Made by a program: the position numbers and the translations under genes
Shown here: piece after piece, positions 35,249 through 53,413 of the stretch
How the letters are laid out: the number at the start of each line of letters is the position of its first letter
Numbering within the stretch: the stretch's first letter is position 1
Notes under the pieces: model-generated
The model's database searches: none
What the model was told of the DNA's origin: nothing
Seen by the model: only the letters and a program-made list of their open reading frames with translations
Assembly: GCF_025698545.1 (NCBI RefSeq)
Contig: NC_068570.1
Coordinates: 434,001 to 498,000 of the forward strand
DNA length: 64,000 bases
Source of the DNA: Gossypium raimondii
Taxonomy: Eukaryota > Streptophyta > Magnoliopsida > Malvales > Malvaceae
Reading direction: 5' to 3'

Positions 35249-38200
35249 AAAAAAAACTATTATTTAAACGAAACCTTCAGCCTAAAGCAGCATCTACGGG
35301 ATGAGGCTATATATATAGTAATAATGATAATGAAAACAATTGGATTTTGAGCTGTAAATAGAAGAAAAGCAAGATTTTCTAACTTTTTCCCTCATAATAT
35401 TCCATGCTACTGTTCCCTCCTTTTTCTAAAGGCTACTATGGATCCCCCTAATCCCTTAAGTGATATACAGTCAATAAGTGTAGTATGCTATTTATATATA
35501 CAGAAACTTGAAACTTGGGGCTAACCCTACCTTATAAACTGAATAAAAAGGTGAAAGAATCTAATCTAAGGAATAATTTAGAGGCAAGTAAAAGAGGATG
35601 ATTCTCTCATAAAAAAATATTCATTTAAACACACACAAAAAAGAAGAAGATAAAGTTGATTTGTTTGCTTCTTAATTCCACACCTTTGTCTTGTGAAGTG
35701 ACAGTGGTGTAGGTCCAATTAATAATATTCATTCGCCCACTGCATTGCACCTTTCAAAATAAGTTTTAGGTTTACTTTTACAAAGACAATAGAGATGGAT
35801 GATGATGTTATCAGATACTAAAAGACAATCAATTAAAGAGAGTGTAGAGAGATACAAAAGATAACTTTCTTTTGGGGGGTATTTTGCATTAATATGATGG
35901 TTAAAATAGAGAACAAGCAAATGCATTGAAACTTCGTGGAAATGATATTGTCCAAGAACAAGAAAAAGTAACCGACCAGAGAAGCCGAAGTTCCGGGGTG
36001 TTTTTTGAAAAGTTATATCAAGTCATTATGGAAATCGCCCTAACATTTGCCTTATTAATCATTATTGTTGGGTGAGACGTGTCTATTATGGCAAATGATT
36101 CCTTAATTCCTCATCTAAGATTTATTTATTTGTAATTAGTAGTGGTAAATTTAATATTTCTAGTTTAATTCAACATAGTTTAGTGATTTATTTTTGTAGT
36201 CCAAATTGATAATACCATTCTATTACGAGCAATGCCTTACACATTGAGGTTGTTCATCAAACTACGTAAAACGTCTTTGGTGCATATTTGCTTTTGTTCA
36301 TTGTTCTCCAATAATTATGAAAGCAGAAATATTAAATTCCAAAATCCAGGAGGACTGAAACTACAATTACACCTATATCCACACGTAAAATTACACATGG
36401 ACAACATATTTTCTATAAAAAGAATAAATACTAAAACAAGGCAATGGTATTATTTTATTTATCAAATTGAAATTAAAATAAGAGAATCGAAAATCTAGCA
36501 AGGAGGCCGTAAAGAGGGAACCCACCAAATTGATAGCTATAGATTATACTTGAAAGATCCTTTTTTAATGGAATATATATTTCTCTCACAGGTCGACATT
36601 ATTGCATAGATTGGCATGCATAATAATTATGTTCATGTTTTTGTCACAAAAAATATGGGTTCTCTTTTTTCTTTTGAACGGTTACCAACCAGAGAAAAAT
36701 GATAATATTAATACAAAATAAAAAAATAAATCATACAGAAAAAAAAACATTAATTGCACGTGCTGGCTGCTAGAAGAACTAACAAAAATTGCAGTTAATG
36801 TTGCAAGCCATCAGCAAAAAGAAAAAATTCCCCCAAAATACACCCTTTTTCCAGTTCATTGGTGGGCCATTTCATGTACCAAAAACTTGTACTACAACTA
36901 TATATATATATATAAGGGTATGTTGATTCAACAGTCAACTTGTTCATGCATTGCAAATTTAATTTGCCACTTGTTTGAAATGCCCAAAGAATTATTCGCC
37001 ACTTGTAGTTTTTACTTATCGATAAGTATTGAGTGTAATGATAAAATATATTATACATTTAGAGAGAGAATTTGATTTGAACTCTAAAGACGACGCTATT
37101 AGGAGGAGCATCCGCGAACCTTAAAAGAATTAATCTAGATACCTTAATAATAATAAAAAGCTTGTATCTACCTGCAAGTGTTGGGTACATTGCACACCTA
37201 GAGAGAAATTTGGGTTTCAACTCTGAAGATGATATAAAAAGATTAATATTCATAAATCATAAAATAAACATGAAAAATATTTAATTTAAAAAATAATTTG
37301 CATCAACAACACCAACACATAAATAAATGTGGTTGAGCACATCTATGTATAAATGATTAGCATATCATATATATATATATATTCTTTGTTAGAAGAAGAG
37401 AGCCCTTATTCACACACATGAAACTGATAAATCTAAGGCAACACTGTTGGTTGGTTTTGCATTCCAAACCCAAGATAAATAATTTATTATGATGATATAA
37501 TAACAATGTGTATATATTATAAGATTAAACCAACGAGATGCGAAAGGAACATATTATTTAATGCATGAAAGCCAGAAGAGTCCTGGTCATGCAAGCTTTA
37601 AAAGGAATTAATTAATCGTATAGTTAATCAAGTTTGGCAATGCCTAACCACTTTTGTGTGTATATATAAATGTATATTTATTGAATTGAATTTTCAATAT
37701 GTCAATAATGGAGAATAGGGAATACTAAAATATAATAACAAAGGGTGGATCACAATTTGGATTGAGCAATTGACATGAGTTCACAAAAACCAAAACTTTT
37801 TTGGAGTTGGAGTAAGGTTTCGGCACATCCATGCATATATATATATATATCAGCTATTTACAATGAATATGAACGGATTGTGATGTGTCATCCATTGTTC
37901 CCATTGTCAGGATGAATTTTCTTGGTGTTTGACTACATATGTGGATTATGATATGAAATTTCAATTAATTTTGATTATAAAAAGTCAATAATTAAAACTT
38001 GAAATTGATCCTCAACTGAAGTAGCCTGTTGATGACAAAAGGATGGAGTAGGTTTGGGAAATAGCTCACCGAAAGATTGCAAGCTACACGAGATCTAATG
38101 GATAGCAAAAGGACGAGGAGAGTCGAGTTGAGAGAAAAGAGGAAGTTGGTTGTTGGGATAATTGTTCTAGCCCCATTCACTTTCGAGAGGTTTTTAAGGA

Positions 38201-39479
38201 AGGGGACCTCTGATTGGTGGATCGTCACTCAAGTCAAATACCGTAAGTCTTCTCTTTAAATCAGCAACGTGACTTAATGTGATGCAGTTGCGACTTAATA
38301 AACAAATAACTTAAAATGATCCAAACTTAAATTGACTAAAATATAAAACCCTATCCGATTAATCAAAGTGATCCTAAAACTTAAAATAACTAACTCAAAT
38401 CCAAGATAGAACTCAACAACCTAAAACAAAATAACCCAAGTTTAATTCAAATTCAACTTCATAAAGTGTGTGGTAAATGGTGATGAACTATTGCACGGCA
38501 CTATTCCAAACATAAAAAAAAAAAAACAAATGTAAATTTGGAGGAATTGTACCTAAAAAGATGTTGGATTTAATGCACACTTGGAAACCCAGAGTTGATT
38601 TCTTTGTTTATTTAATGGGTTTGTTTGTTTATTTATTTATTTACCTCCAAGGCAACAACATGGTTATATCATGGGGGACTCTTTTTTTTTTTTTTTTTTC
38701 TATTTGGAAAACAGAATCATTTTTGTATATACGCAAGAAAGGATGATATAGCAACATTGAGATATGTGGAATAGCTACAGTCTCCTCTTTTAAGGAAATA
38801 AGATAAAGAAAACCAAAAATTTTAGTTGAGACTGCTGCCCACTTGAAAAAAAGGACATGACAACAACTCCTTTTGTCTTATAACAATATATATATATATA
38901 TATTTATAGAATCTTCTTTCATATTATAAAGTATATGGCGAAAATCTTTCATGGAAGATTTTGAGTTTTGAACCCTTTAACTTTACTTTTTTATTCAAAT
39001 TTCATGTGGCTAATTAATTTACTTTTTTTTTACAAAGACTTTTTTCCTATGATGATATTATATTAATTGCAAGTGGTATTGTCTTAATAAACAACAACTA
39101 ATTTGATGTTCTAATGTCCAATATGTTAAAACAAGAGCAACTTGTCTACATGAAATCTTGGTTTTTGTTTCAATTGTGTTTTGTTTATGGAATGAAAAGC
39201 ACGAAAAAAATAAATAAATAAAGAGAATACAGTTAGGATTGACGCAAGGATATGAGACATGGGTCATGGATGTGTCATATGGTTTGACAATGAGCCATGT
39301 ATTGCCATGTCTTTAGGACAAGAATCACTGTGAAACATCATTTCATGTGAAGTGAAAAAACAAAAAACAAAACCAAGAAATTTTCTTTCCTTGACCATAG
39401 TGACATGGGTTTTGGTTAATGTTTTGATATTTGGAAATGTGAGAAATTTTTGTCATGTTATAGGAGACAAAAATTTGAA

Positions 39480-40110
39480 TATGATTCGAATAAGTAATCC
39501 AAAATGACTCAAATTGAAAAATTAATTGGTAAACATAAAACTAACCCGAACTTAAAACCATTTGACCCGAAACCCCAATTGATTAAACAGAATTTGAAAC
39601 AAATCCATTTTAAATTTATCATGAAATGTCAACAACTTAACCTGCCTAACAGAGGCTGAACGAAAAAGGAGCCAGAGGAGACTTCAAAATTTTGGAAAAT
39701 TGTCATAAAACCCTTCAAATTTTTTGAAAATTTTACTTAGTCCTAGTAAATTTTTTTAAAAAGTTTCTAATTAAGCTCTACAAAATTTTGATTAAACCCT
39801 CTACAAAATTTTCAAAAATCAAATTAATTTTCTCTAATTAAAATAATAATAATTAGATTTCCTTTTTTTTAAAATTCACATTATACCCCAATTTTTTAAA
39901 AAATTAATTAGAACTCTTAAATTTTAAAAAAATTTAATTAGGCCCCCAAAACTTAATACTACATTCCACTACTATTGCTTAACTCAACTTAAAAATTTTC
40001 CAAACCCTAAATAACCCGAACCAATAATCTAAAATTACCAAATTCAAACCCAAAATGTCGAAATAATTCAAAACTTTTAAATCATAAATTAACTGGGTCT
40101 AAATTGATGA
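39480..40110. repeat. Degenerate minisatellite words, intergenic
   Basis: Same vocabulary as lectin introns 3 and 6 ('cccgaacttaaaaccatttg', 'aacccgaaccaataatc'), here mixed with 'aaattttgaaaatt'-type repeats. Confidence 0.5.
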
Positions 40111-40444
40111 AATCCAAAACGAACTTTACCGGTGGTCTAGAAACACAATGGTATAATATTTTTCCCTCATGTAAAACATTGATTTGACCGAAAGAACACG
40201 TCTAGTGAAGATTGGTTCAAAATCCAAAACGTAGGACACCCAATTGGCAATCGTAACGAATCATCCAAGAAAATAACACTTCATTTCGACTTTCGAGTTC
40301 AACAGTTCACATTCAATGGAATATTTAGAAAAACACAAAGATAAATTTGGCAATCAAAAGTGAACACGTTTACGTCAATGACTTAATTGCATTTAGGTTG
40401 CTTTCGACGACATTGTAATCCCCACATGTTCCCTCCATGCAAAA

Positions 40445-40445
<1 letters not shown>

Positions 40446-40481
<36 letters not shown>
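40446..40481 (+). repeat. (TA)n microsatellite
   Basis: About 18 uninterrupted TA units. Confidence 0.9.
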
Positions 40482-40485
<4 letters not shown>

Positions 40486-42098
40486 ACTCATCTTAGATAA
40501 ATTTAATATTTTTAACTAAAATTTTGTTATAAGGATCAAGAAGTTCATTATATTAAAAATTAGATTATATTTGATCATTTTTTCTAAAAAAATGAATAAA
40601 TGAGTCTTAATATGTCGATCAATGAGTAATTTGATTATTTTGTTAATATGTCAAGATGAAGTACACGTAATATGCCGCATATATTATTTAATTATTTTAT
40701 CACCGTGTATGTTTTTTAATGGTAGAAATGAATAAACTTTTTAATCTAATGTACCAAGATTAATTTGTTCATTTTTGAATAAAGAAAGTAGAATGTAATC
40801 TAACATTTAATACATAAACCTTCATAGTATTTTAGTGTAAAATCTCAGTATTGTGGATAAAGAAAACAATTCGAAAATTTGATTTAACTTAACTTTATAT
40901 TTAATCGAAATTCAACGTAAAAAACTATATAAAAATAGGTAAATTTAGACGTGAATTTTAAGGCATATATGCTCTTATTTCTTCCAAATCTTATGAAACT
41001 GACCCCATATTCGCTGCAGCTGCAGAGAAACAACAGCACCAACAACAACGTAGATTTCATGAAAATTTGTGCATATCTACTTATATTCTACGTATCTATA
41101 TATTTGTAAATAATTTTAAAATTTTAAAGAAATCGGATTTAATTTATTTTATTTTAAATTTAGTCAAAATTTAATGTCAATATCAAATATTAAAATTTCA
41201 AAAAAAAATACTAGGATTAATTACTTTGATGTTTATTTACTTGTTTGGAGTTGTAAGAAGTGTGTGGTTGTTTAGATACTTTTAAAATCAAAGAATGGTC
41301 CATGGAGTCAACTTCGAATTGAATTTTCCTCGAAAAGTACATTAAATTTACGAGTGGCCCATATTAAATTTCCAATAATATGGAAATTAATGATTAATAG
41401 TGACCACTCAAGAATGAAATATCCATTTGGAAATTTGGCAGATTTGATTACTAAATTCGTATTTTTTATAAATAAAATGGTACATAATTAAATTGAGTAG
41501 AAACCAAAAAATACAAATAAGTGGTTGATTTGGATTATTGTATGCAATATGTAGATTATAGAGATCATGAAACTATATCAAGATTGGGTAATTGATATTT
41601 AGTTTAATTTCAAAATTCAATCAATTGTTGATTTAATCTTAACTCGGTTGATACGATTGTTGTTACAATAATCATAACATGAATTCCAACAAGTTTAAAC
41701 GCGTATTATTCTTGGATTTAAGGATTTGAGATGTATGAGTAATAGTAGAACTTATATTAAAAATTCAGGTGATTAATTCGACTCAATTTGATTTAATTGT
41801 AAAGATAAATAATCTGGATTTAAAATGACTCGAACACAAAATAATTTAAACTTAAGATGATTTGACCCAAAAATCAAATTGACAAACCTAAAATAACTTA
41901 AACTTAATCCAAACTCTAAATAATCCAAATCGAAAGTAATATAAACATGAATTAACTCAATAAATATTTAAAAATGAATTAACTTGAAAAACAATACAAA
42001 CATAAATGAATAAAAATTTTAAAACCCAAATTAACTTCGAGAGTTTGTAATTAGATGAAAGAGCACAGGGTAAGGCAGCCGAGCTGGGTAGCAGCACC

Positions 42099-42248
42099 CA
42101 CGTGAATCCATCCGCAGCCTGGGACCCTATATAGATCCTCCGTATCCAAAACATGACCCCACCACCGTATGTAAATTGCAGGACAGGGAGGAGAACGGTG
42201 GTTTCCTCCTCCCTCTCTCACACGTGCCTCCTCCTCTCCTCGCACGTG
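42099..42248 (+). promoter_or_regulatory. Cluster of three G-boxes upstream of the cytokinin dehydrogenase gene
   Basis: Perfect CACGTG at 42099-42104, 42221-42226 and 42243-42248, about 350-500 bp upstream of the ATG. This 190-bp stretch is also unusually GC-rich for the region. G-boxes bind bZIP and bHLH factors; ABRE-like context (CACGTGA, CACGTGC) is seen. Regulation by abscisic acid or light factors is inference. Confidence 0.6.
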
Positions 42249-42283
42249 ACTCTCCTACCCCCCTCATGGCCACCCTTTTGACC

Positions 42284-42290
42284 TATAAAT
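42284..42290 (+). promoter_or_regulatory. Candidate TATA box for the cytokinin dehydrogenase gene
   Basis: TATAAAT in 'gacctataaatttag' directly downstream of the G-boxes; it would give a leader of roughly 290 nt. Rival candidates are 'cctatatagatcc' near 42126 and 'ctctatatatatat' near 42541. Confidence 0.4.
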
Positions 42291-42443
42291 TTAGAACCTG
42301 TATGACACCAAAAAGAGCAACACCACCATTACCAACAACACCAGCTTTGAAAATCCATTGTTTTGGTTTCAACCCACTAATTTTAAACCCATTTCCCAAC
42401 GTGAAAAAGAACAAAGAATCTGTGCTTTTGCATGTTGTATTGA

Positions 42444-46626
<4,183 letters not shown>

Positions 46627-48780
46627 CGTACTGACTTAGGAAAATACCACTAGTTCTTTATGTAAATACAATATGGCATAAACAAAGTAAAATATTTATT
46701 AATCACATTACATCTCATCCAATCAAATCAATTTTCTAAAGAAGATAAGCCTTTTAAATGCTGTTTGTTATATTCACAAAACTAAAATCAGCTGTAAAAA
46801 AAGATGCAGTTTCTAATGGTTTTACAGATGATGCAGACTAAAGAGTAGTAAGATCTGCAAGAATCTTTGTTTTGTGTTATCCCATGATTTTCCTGTTGGA
46901 AACATCGCAGGGAAAAAAAATTGGAACTAAAAACAAAAATACTTTCCAAGCACCGGTAATAAATAAGACATGACTTGAAAGAGACATTTAGTTGGGATCG
47001 GTTTAACTTATACTACCGACAAGAATTTAAGATTGCCAACAATAATGTAAGATTATAATGTTTTGTTGAACCATTTTTTCTTCATTAACTGTCCTTTCAG
47101 TGACAAGTATCATCAAAGTCTCAAATTATATTTTGTTTTTCTACATAAAAATGGATAAATTAACTTTTATATATAAGATAAAAGAGTAAATTAGTCCTTA
47201 TTCAATTGTATAGGGCCAATTTTAACAAAAAAGATAAAATTACTCTTTGATTTAATGTGCAAAAATTAATTTGTCTATTTTTAGTAAAATAGATCAAATG
47301 CAATTTAACTCTAACCTAAATTCCTCCATAAGTTAATAATGCCAAAATTATCATCAACAGGTGCTTTCATTGAATATAATGATATGTAAGGCTTACTTTA
47401 CCATTTAAACGAGGAGATGTTAATATCAAAACTCGAAACTTGGACTTAAATAAGTGAAACTAGAGCTTTATTCACTTCCTTCTTTGAGTTGTTAATGTCT
47501 ATTAGAATTTTGTCAAAGTGCTTATCATAAGTTAGAGGCTTATTTAATTAAAATATAGTCTAATAGCTGTTTAAAGGCTTTGTTAGTATATTAACTAAAA
47601 ATGTTATTAGATTAAAGGGAAGCCAAAAGTTTTGTATAGGAAGGGCCAAAATGAAATTGGGCCAAATCTAAAAATTTTGGGTTAAAAGATACCAAAATCA
47701 ATTATTAATTTTGAAGGGAATAAAATTGTAATTTCCTTTTTAACCAAATGCCATAAAAATTTAAAATTTGAGGGGCTAAAAAAATTTACCTATTTATTCA
47801 AAGAGGCCAAGGCCGCTAGCTGCTTGCCTACTTCCCCAGCTTGAGCTTGGCTACAGTAGGTTGTCTTATACTCAACAAAAAAGAAATGTTACATTGTGAC
47901 ATGGTCATAGTTCCCCCACAATAAAAAAACAGACAAATTAATCTCTATACATTACATCAAAGAGTAAATTAAAATTTTCATCCTTTTACATTGTTAAAAA
48001 CTAGCGTAGCTAACAAAATAACCAGACAGTGACATGTGAGATGCCACGTGTAGCTCATGCTGACGTACAAGAATCAATTTTTAACAGCAGAAATAGGTAA
48101 AATTTTAATAAAAGAACGAGTTTACTCTTTGATCTAAAATATAAAAATTAATTTGTCCATTTTTTTAATAAAAAGGATAAAATACAATCCACCTCTCAGT
48201 ACAGAAACCTCTATGATACTTTTACTAGAAGGTAAAAGTACATGTATATTTGAGCTGGTAGCATGCATAAACCTAAGCAATTGGTGAAAACTTTTGGGGA
48301 TCCACCTAACAATTTCAATGATAATTTCAAATAAGATATAATAACAAATCGCGAGAAAAAATATATAAATATAATGCCTTAAGTACCATTATGACATGAA
48401 AATAGAAACAAGAAATGGCAATTACCATAAGTGAAATGGTAAATTCCAGAGATGAAATCAGTGACATGCCAATTAAACTTGGGCAAACTAATAGTACTAA
48501 ATCTATGAATTACTGCTTTAACATTGATATGGCATGCCCATGTAAACTAGCATGCACCTCGACATGTAAATTACAAGGGTTGTAAACTACTTTGTTTTCG
48601 AAAATGAGGGTGAATGGGAGAATAACCTAGCATTGGATATCCCCTGTTAAAGCAAGATGTCAAAAGGGGTAAGTTTTGTTCTTAACTTTCGTACATTCGA
48701 GGTATCAAACTCTTACAATTTTAATCTTACCGGTATGAGTTAGAAGCAGCGAGGATATACTGTCACAAGCATGCTTGATA
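46627..48780. other. Intergenic with MITE relics
   Basis: Between two convergent genes (both 3' ends point here). Holds a partial MITE family A copy at about 47125-47345, a hAT-like repeat at about 47590-47850, and a better family A copy at about 47895-48236. No gene recognised. Confidence 0.5.
47895..48236. mobile_element. MITE family A copy
   Basis: Contains 'aaattaatctctatacatta', 'gacatgtgagatgccacgtg' and right end 'ctatgatacttttact'; the left end is blurred. Confidence 0.6.
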
Positions 48781-51700
48781 TTAATCTGAATCGTCTGCTT
48801 TGGTTTTCTTCACGAATTTTCTCAAGGCGAGTGAATATATTGTTTTCTTTTTCATCGATGTTCCTTCGGCCACCAATTTGACTGCCTGAAATGTACATCA
48901 TCTTCAATTATTTTTATCATATACAACCGATGGATGCAAGGTATAAATTTGATAAAATGTGAAGATGGTGAAATGAAGCATACCGAAGAAAGACTATGGC
49001 CATTGGAGATCAATTCTCTCAGGTCATTTTCTAACTGACTCTCTGACGGAGTTTCCACGCTGGAATTTGAATTGCCCTCAATCAAGAGGGTAATTTCTCC
49101 CTTTGGCTGGCGAGTTGAGAAGGCTTCCTTTGCTGTCCCTAGAGTGCCCCGCCAGAACTGCCGGAATTAATCATTGTCGTTACTAAATGATCACATAAAG
49201 AAAATTCCACAAAGTAAAACGAGGTCAAACTGGCTAATAGATTTAGAACAAATCATTCAAGGCATTGGTCTTTGCTACTGGTTTTTTTTATCAGAAGCAT
49301 GAAAACAGAACATGATATTACTTATAGAAGTTATGAACATTGATAATTTAGTTATTGAAATGACGAAAAGAAAAAAAAGAAGCTATGTTATCATACACAT
49401 GGTAGGTAAAAATACGAAGTAGCATACAAATGCATAATGAGAAAAATAAATACAGACCAACCTCTTCGTGAATTTTTGTTAGTTCCCGAGCTATGACACA
49501 TTGTCTGTAACGAGGTCAAATAAACTGTCACTGTAAGCCCTAAGATTTGACAAATACAACTAAGATTTCATAGAAGTATCAAAAGACAGAAAGCTAACTG
49601 AAGCAAGGAAAAAGCACATAATTTCAACCCCGCAAGCAGAGGCTCATGCACTTAAAAGATGAAAATAAACCAGATTTCTTCACCCTGTAACCCGACTGCC
49701 TAGGGAACCGCTGATACAGATTCCTATTTGATATTAGAGGTTTCAGCTATTAATCTGATAATAGGTTACCTCAAAATTACAGCAAGTTAACTAACAAGCT
49801 TTACATAATTGGGGCCATCATGTGTTCTTTCCCCTCTGAAGACTTCCTATATATGTTTTTGAGGGATGAAGATAAACAGATTCGTAGGCATCCAAAAACA
49901 AAGATCCACCCAAAAAAGAGGATTTCTCGGCCACGATAAAACTAACATTCCATATTTTGTACTGAATCCCTTCACCTAGACTGACTTGCATGTTCATCCC
50001 TTTCCTATGATTCTCACCATTTGATATTAAATTGATCATAGTTCATGAAGTAATGAAGACATATTGTTTACCTTGAGTCACCAAAAATCAGGGAACTTTC
50101 TTCGAGAAACTGGCCAAGCTTGTGAGGAGGAACATAGAAGATTTGCGTTGTTGTTTCACTTGCAGAAGCAATCAACCTCTCCTTCCGTGAACCAGCATGC
50201 TTCGGAAGAAATCCAACTGCAACATTATATGACATATAAGAGTCTTAACTTTACAAGAATTTGCAGAAGAAGCATGTTCAACCACAATAATTTACAAATG
50301 AGCTACCAAATGTGAATTCATCAGTGGACAAGCCAGAGGCAGAAAGAGCAGTTAAGAAGGCAGATGGTCCAGGAATTGGAATCACAGGGATGTTTTCAGC
50401 CACACATATCTTTGCCTAAACCACGATACCAAACATCAATAGTTGCATTCTTAATCAAAGACCAAGCTTTCTATAGAATTCAGCCAATAGGGATGCAAAA
50501 ACTAACCAGTTCCGTACCAGGATCGCTAATGCCAGGCATTCCAGCATCACTGATTAAGGCTACAATCTCCCCTTGCTTTAACCTCTTTAAAACTGTGTGT
50601 TCTCTTTGAGATTCATTATATTTGTGATAGCTTAGCTGAAATTCTAAAACCCACACAATCAGAATTGTTGAAAGACATAACAAAAGGTACCAAACTGATC
50701 AAGGAAAAAATTGGCTCGATCTCACTTACAAGAGGTGTTTTGATGTTGTAATAGTGAAGTAACTTCCCAGAATGCCGCGTGTCCTCCGATAGTATGACAT
50801 CAGCTGATTTCAACACCCGTAGAGCACTGCATTGATGAAATCACCAATAACATGATAGTTATAGGCCAATCGATTTGATGGGTCAAGTTGATTTTGGATG
50901 GATCAATCTGGCTCAGATTGATTGGAGTTTTAAAATTTTTAAGTCTTTGTATCAATTTTAAGTTTGAGCCATTTTAGATTATGGCCGGTTCAAATTTTTG
51001 GTTCAGATAACAACAACTTCGAATCATTTTAAGTTTTGCTCAGTTCAAGCTCTAGTATTTTTGAGTTACTTGTTCAAATCATTTGACTTCGTGTTAGACA
51101 GGTTCGGGTTTGAGTTCAGATTGATTGGCTCCGGTCTTTGATTTCAAGTTAGAGATTGTACTTGAGCTGAGCTGATCCCAAATACTAGGGAGCTTGACTA
51201 GAAATTCGGAGCTCTATTCTCGGCTCAAGCTTGATCGAACATTTATTTTTAAGCTTGAGTTCAGCTCAAGATATAATCGAGCTGTCTCGAGCCCGGTTAA
51301 GCTCATTTACTAATTTTTATATTCAAGAAGCTCGTACATATTCAACCTCAAGCTTGGCTCAATAATTAAGCTCAATAACTCGCAAACAGTTCGAGTGAAG
51401 TATTACTAAGTTTGAATTCGGCTGTATTGATAGCTCAAACTTGAGCTCAGCTCGATAATTATCTAATCAAGTTTAAGATTTTTTTAGTCAAACTCGAGCT
51501 TGCAAGCACAATGTATCTCATTTACGCCCCTACATCAGGTCAAGATTCACAGGTATATACATAGATATATAATAAAAATAAACCAAAAGAATAGAAATAA
51601 GTTACCGTAAAGTTATATCTTCAAGGTTTCCAATAGGTGTTCCGACGAGATACAGTCCAGGTTTGAGAGGTCCCTATAAGAAACCAAAACTGAATTAAAC

Positions 51701-51977
51701 ATCAATCCAAATAAATTTTAAAAGCAATATTAAAATAATAAGTGAAAAGGAGTGAAATTTTTACGCGTTTGGAGGACTGATCTGTGATTAAGTCGGTAAA
51801 TTCCGGTGATATTTCGGAGGTCGAGCAAAAGGAACGGAAGCTAAGTGTAGGGTAAAAGGAGATTGAATTGAAGGATTGAAGGCGCCGCTGAGAAGATAAC
51901 AAGTAAGAAGTGGAACGCCGGGATAGAGCGGCGGTTGCGAGGGAAACAGCGGTGGAAGGCAGTCGTCGGAGCAGCAT
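48781..51977 (-). CDS. RsmI-type rRNA (cytidine-2'-O)-methyltransferase, tetrapyrrole-methylase fold, organelle targeted
   Basis: Bacterial RsmI methylates the 2'-OH of C1402 in 16S rRNA using S-adenosylmethionine; a plant homologue probably acts on plastid or mitochondrial rRNA (inference). Nine exons: 48781-48885, 48984-49157, 49462-49504, 50072-50216, 50307-50415, 50507-50635, 50730-50826, 51606-51673, 51765-51977; 1083 nt, 360 aa, no internal stop. Residues 1-70 are Arg/Ser-rich with few acidic residues, a probable targeting peptide. Family motifs in order: LYLVGTPIGNLEDITLRAL, ILSEDTRHSGKLL, LISDAGMPGISDPG, IPVIPIPGPSAFLTALSASG and the late KGEITLLIEG. The bacterial enzyme is near 285 aa, so the plant protein is a leader plus a full-length enzyme. 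The annotated ATG at 51977 follows an in-frame GTG, which is not a plausible plant start. Confidence 0.93.
50860..51510 (-). repeat. Degenerate minisatellite in RsmI intron 2 (reverse orientation)
   Basis: Intron 50827-51605 is filled by words such as 'ggttcgggtttgagttcag', 'gctcgagctt' and 'cggctcaagcttgatcgaac'. They read as the reverse complement of the 'cccgaac/tcgaac' vocabulary of the lectin introns, grading into a 'gctcgagctc' type. Confidence 0.6.
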
Positions 51978-53413
51978 TATCACTTAACTGAGTAGGGAGT
52001 ACAAGGATTTATCCCTCCGAGAATTTTGAGTTTAACGAATGCCCATTCAAATAATAGTTTGCATTTGAATACTAGGCCTAAAAGCCCAATATGGCCCTTG
52101 AACAAGCCCATTTGCTCTACTTTTGTAATTTTTTTACACATAATAACAAATTTAACCCTTAACTTTTACATTTTTATCAATTTGATCATTATTCCTTTTT
52201 TAGCTACATTTGACTATTAACCTCTCAAAAGTAGTTAATTTGTTTTTTCTTTTAATGAAAAATTTGACTAAAACATTAATCTTTTAGTGGTGGTGTGGCA
52301 ACTTTCATAACAGTCCACGTGTACTTCATACTAACATGGCATTATTTGTCTTATATGTCATAGTCAACAAATAATTTAAAATTTATAAAAGTATTAAAAA
52401 AAGAAAAAAAAATTAAAATTTTAAAACATTAAAATAGAAGCATGAAGTATACTTGGATTGTCATGCAAGGTTACAATGTTTAAAAATTAACATTTTAGTC
52501 AATATTTCATTAAAAAAACAACAACCCGATTTTTTTAAAGGTTGATGGCCAAATTTAATTCTTTTTAAAAGGTCGGGGTCAAATTTAGCTTAAAAAAAGA
52601 ATAAGGTTCAAATTGACAAAATTGTAAATGTTAATGGATTTATTTATCATTATGCTTTTTTTTTATGAAAACTGAATTCCCAAATATGTTTTGAATCGAA
52701 ATTATATTGAATTGAGTATTACTATTTGAATCATTATTATTTATTCATATAATAAACCCTTAATTGAGTTCTCACAAGTCAACCAAGTATTATTTAAGTT
52801 ATATTATTACACTAATAGTGTCGTAAGCTAGTACTTAATTAAATTATTCGTTAGATATTTGAATTCGTTAAATATTTGGATTTAGTTAAGTACGCAAAGT
52901 TGGGAGTGCATTGATTTGTGTACTTACAAAACTTAAAGAAGATATGTTAGCAAGATGTGTAATAATTAAAGCTCACTTGCATACACGAGGACTCAAACAC
53001 CAACCTAAGGCCTAGAAGACACTTAACTCAAATGGTATCACAATTGCAGGTAAGTGGCTTATATGCCTCAAATTGGTGGTTCAACTCTCCGTACACCCAA
53101 CTGAATTTTAATTATTATACGTCCTATACTAACACCTCTCCTTTAGACCTTGAGTCTTGCAAGTCTACCAACTGAGATGCTTTAACTCTGTGAATCAGGC
53201 CCACTAGACAGCTGCTCATGGAATATTGACTCTCGGCACAGTAAGGAGACAAAACCCCACATCAAGGAATAATACTTTTGATTGTTTAGGGATTGGCTGA
53301 ATACCCGACACACGACACTTCAAAAATACTCTCGAAAGAGTCGATTCCTCAACAAAAACCAAGTCTCAAATCATATCATGAGAAAGATCAGAATTTTTTT
53401 CCCACTGCTTGAA
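51978..53413. other. Intergenic between RsmI-like and BEL1-like genes
   Basis: Starts with the RsmI-like promoter side. Holds a family C inverted-repeat element at about 52130-52650. The segment at about 52900-53400 resembles a dispersed plant repeat ('acttaactcaaatggtatca', 'ggcccactagacagctgctc'). No gene recognised. Confidence 0.45.
52130..52650. mobile_element. Inverted-repeat element, family C
   Basis: Left arm 'aataacaaatttaaccctta' and 'tcaatttgatcattattcct' pair with right-arm 'aggttcaaattgac' and 'taaatgttaatggatttattt'. The centre has 'gtgtacttcatactaacatg' against 'catgaagtatacttgg'. A partial relative is at 57.93-58.30 kb. Confidence 0.6.

Larger units (their letters stand above)
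34490..42000. other. Intergenic region, no gene recognised
   Basis: AT-rich with many microsatellites: (AAT)n at 35213-35248, short (TA)n near 36.90, 37.37, 37.84 and 38.89 kb, and (TA)n at 40446-40481. A more GC-balanced patch at about 38030-38240 has no recognisable protein. Degenerate minisatellite words lie at about 38290-38470, 39480-40110 and 41780-42030. A diverged MITE family A copy lies at about 40530-40845. No conserved coding exon was found. Confidence 0.5.

Noticed and set aside
38030..38260. GC-balanced patch with short open frames on both strands
   Set aside because: No conserved motif, splice structure or family resemblance in any frame; left as intergenic.
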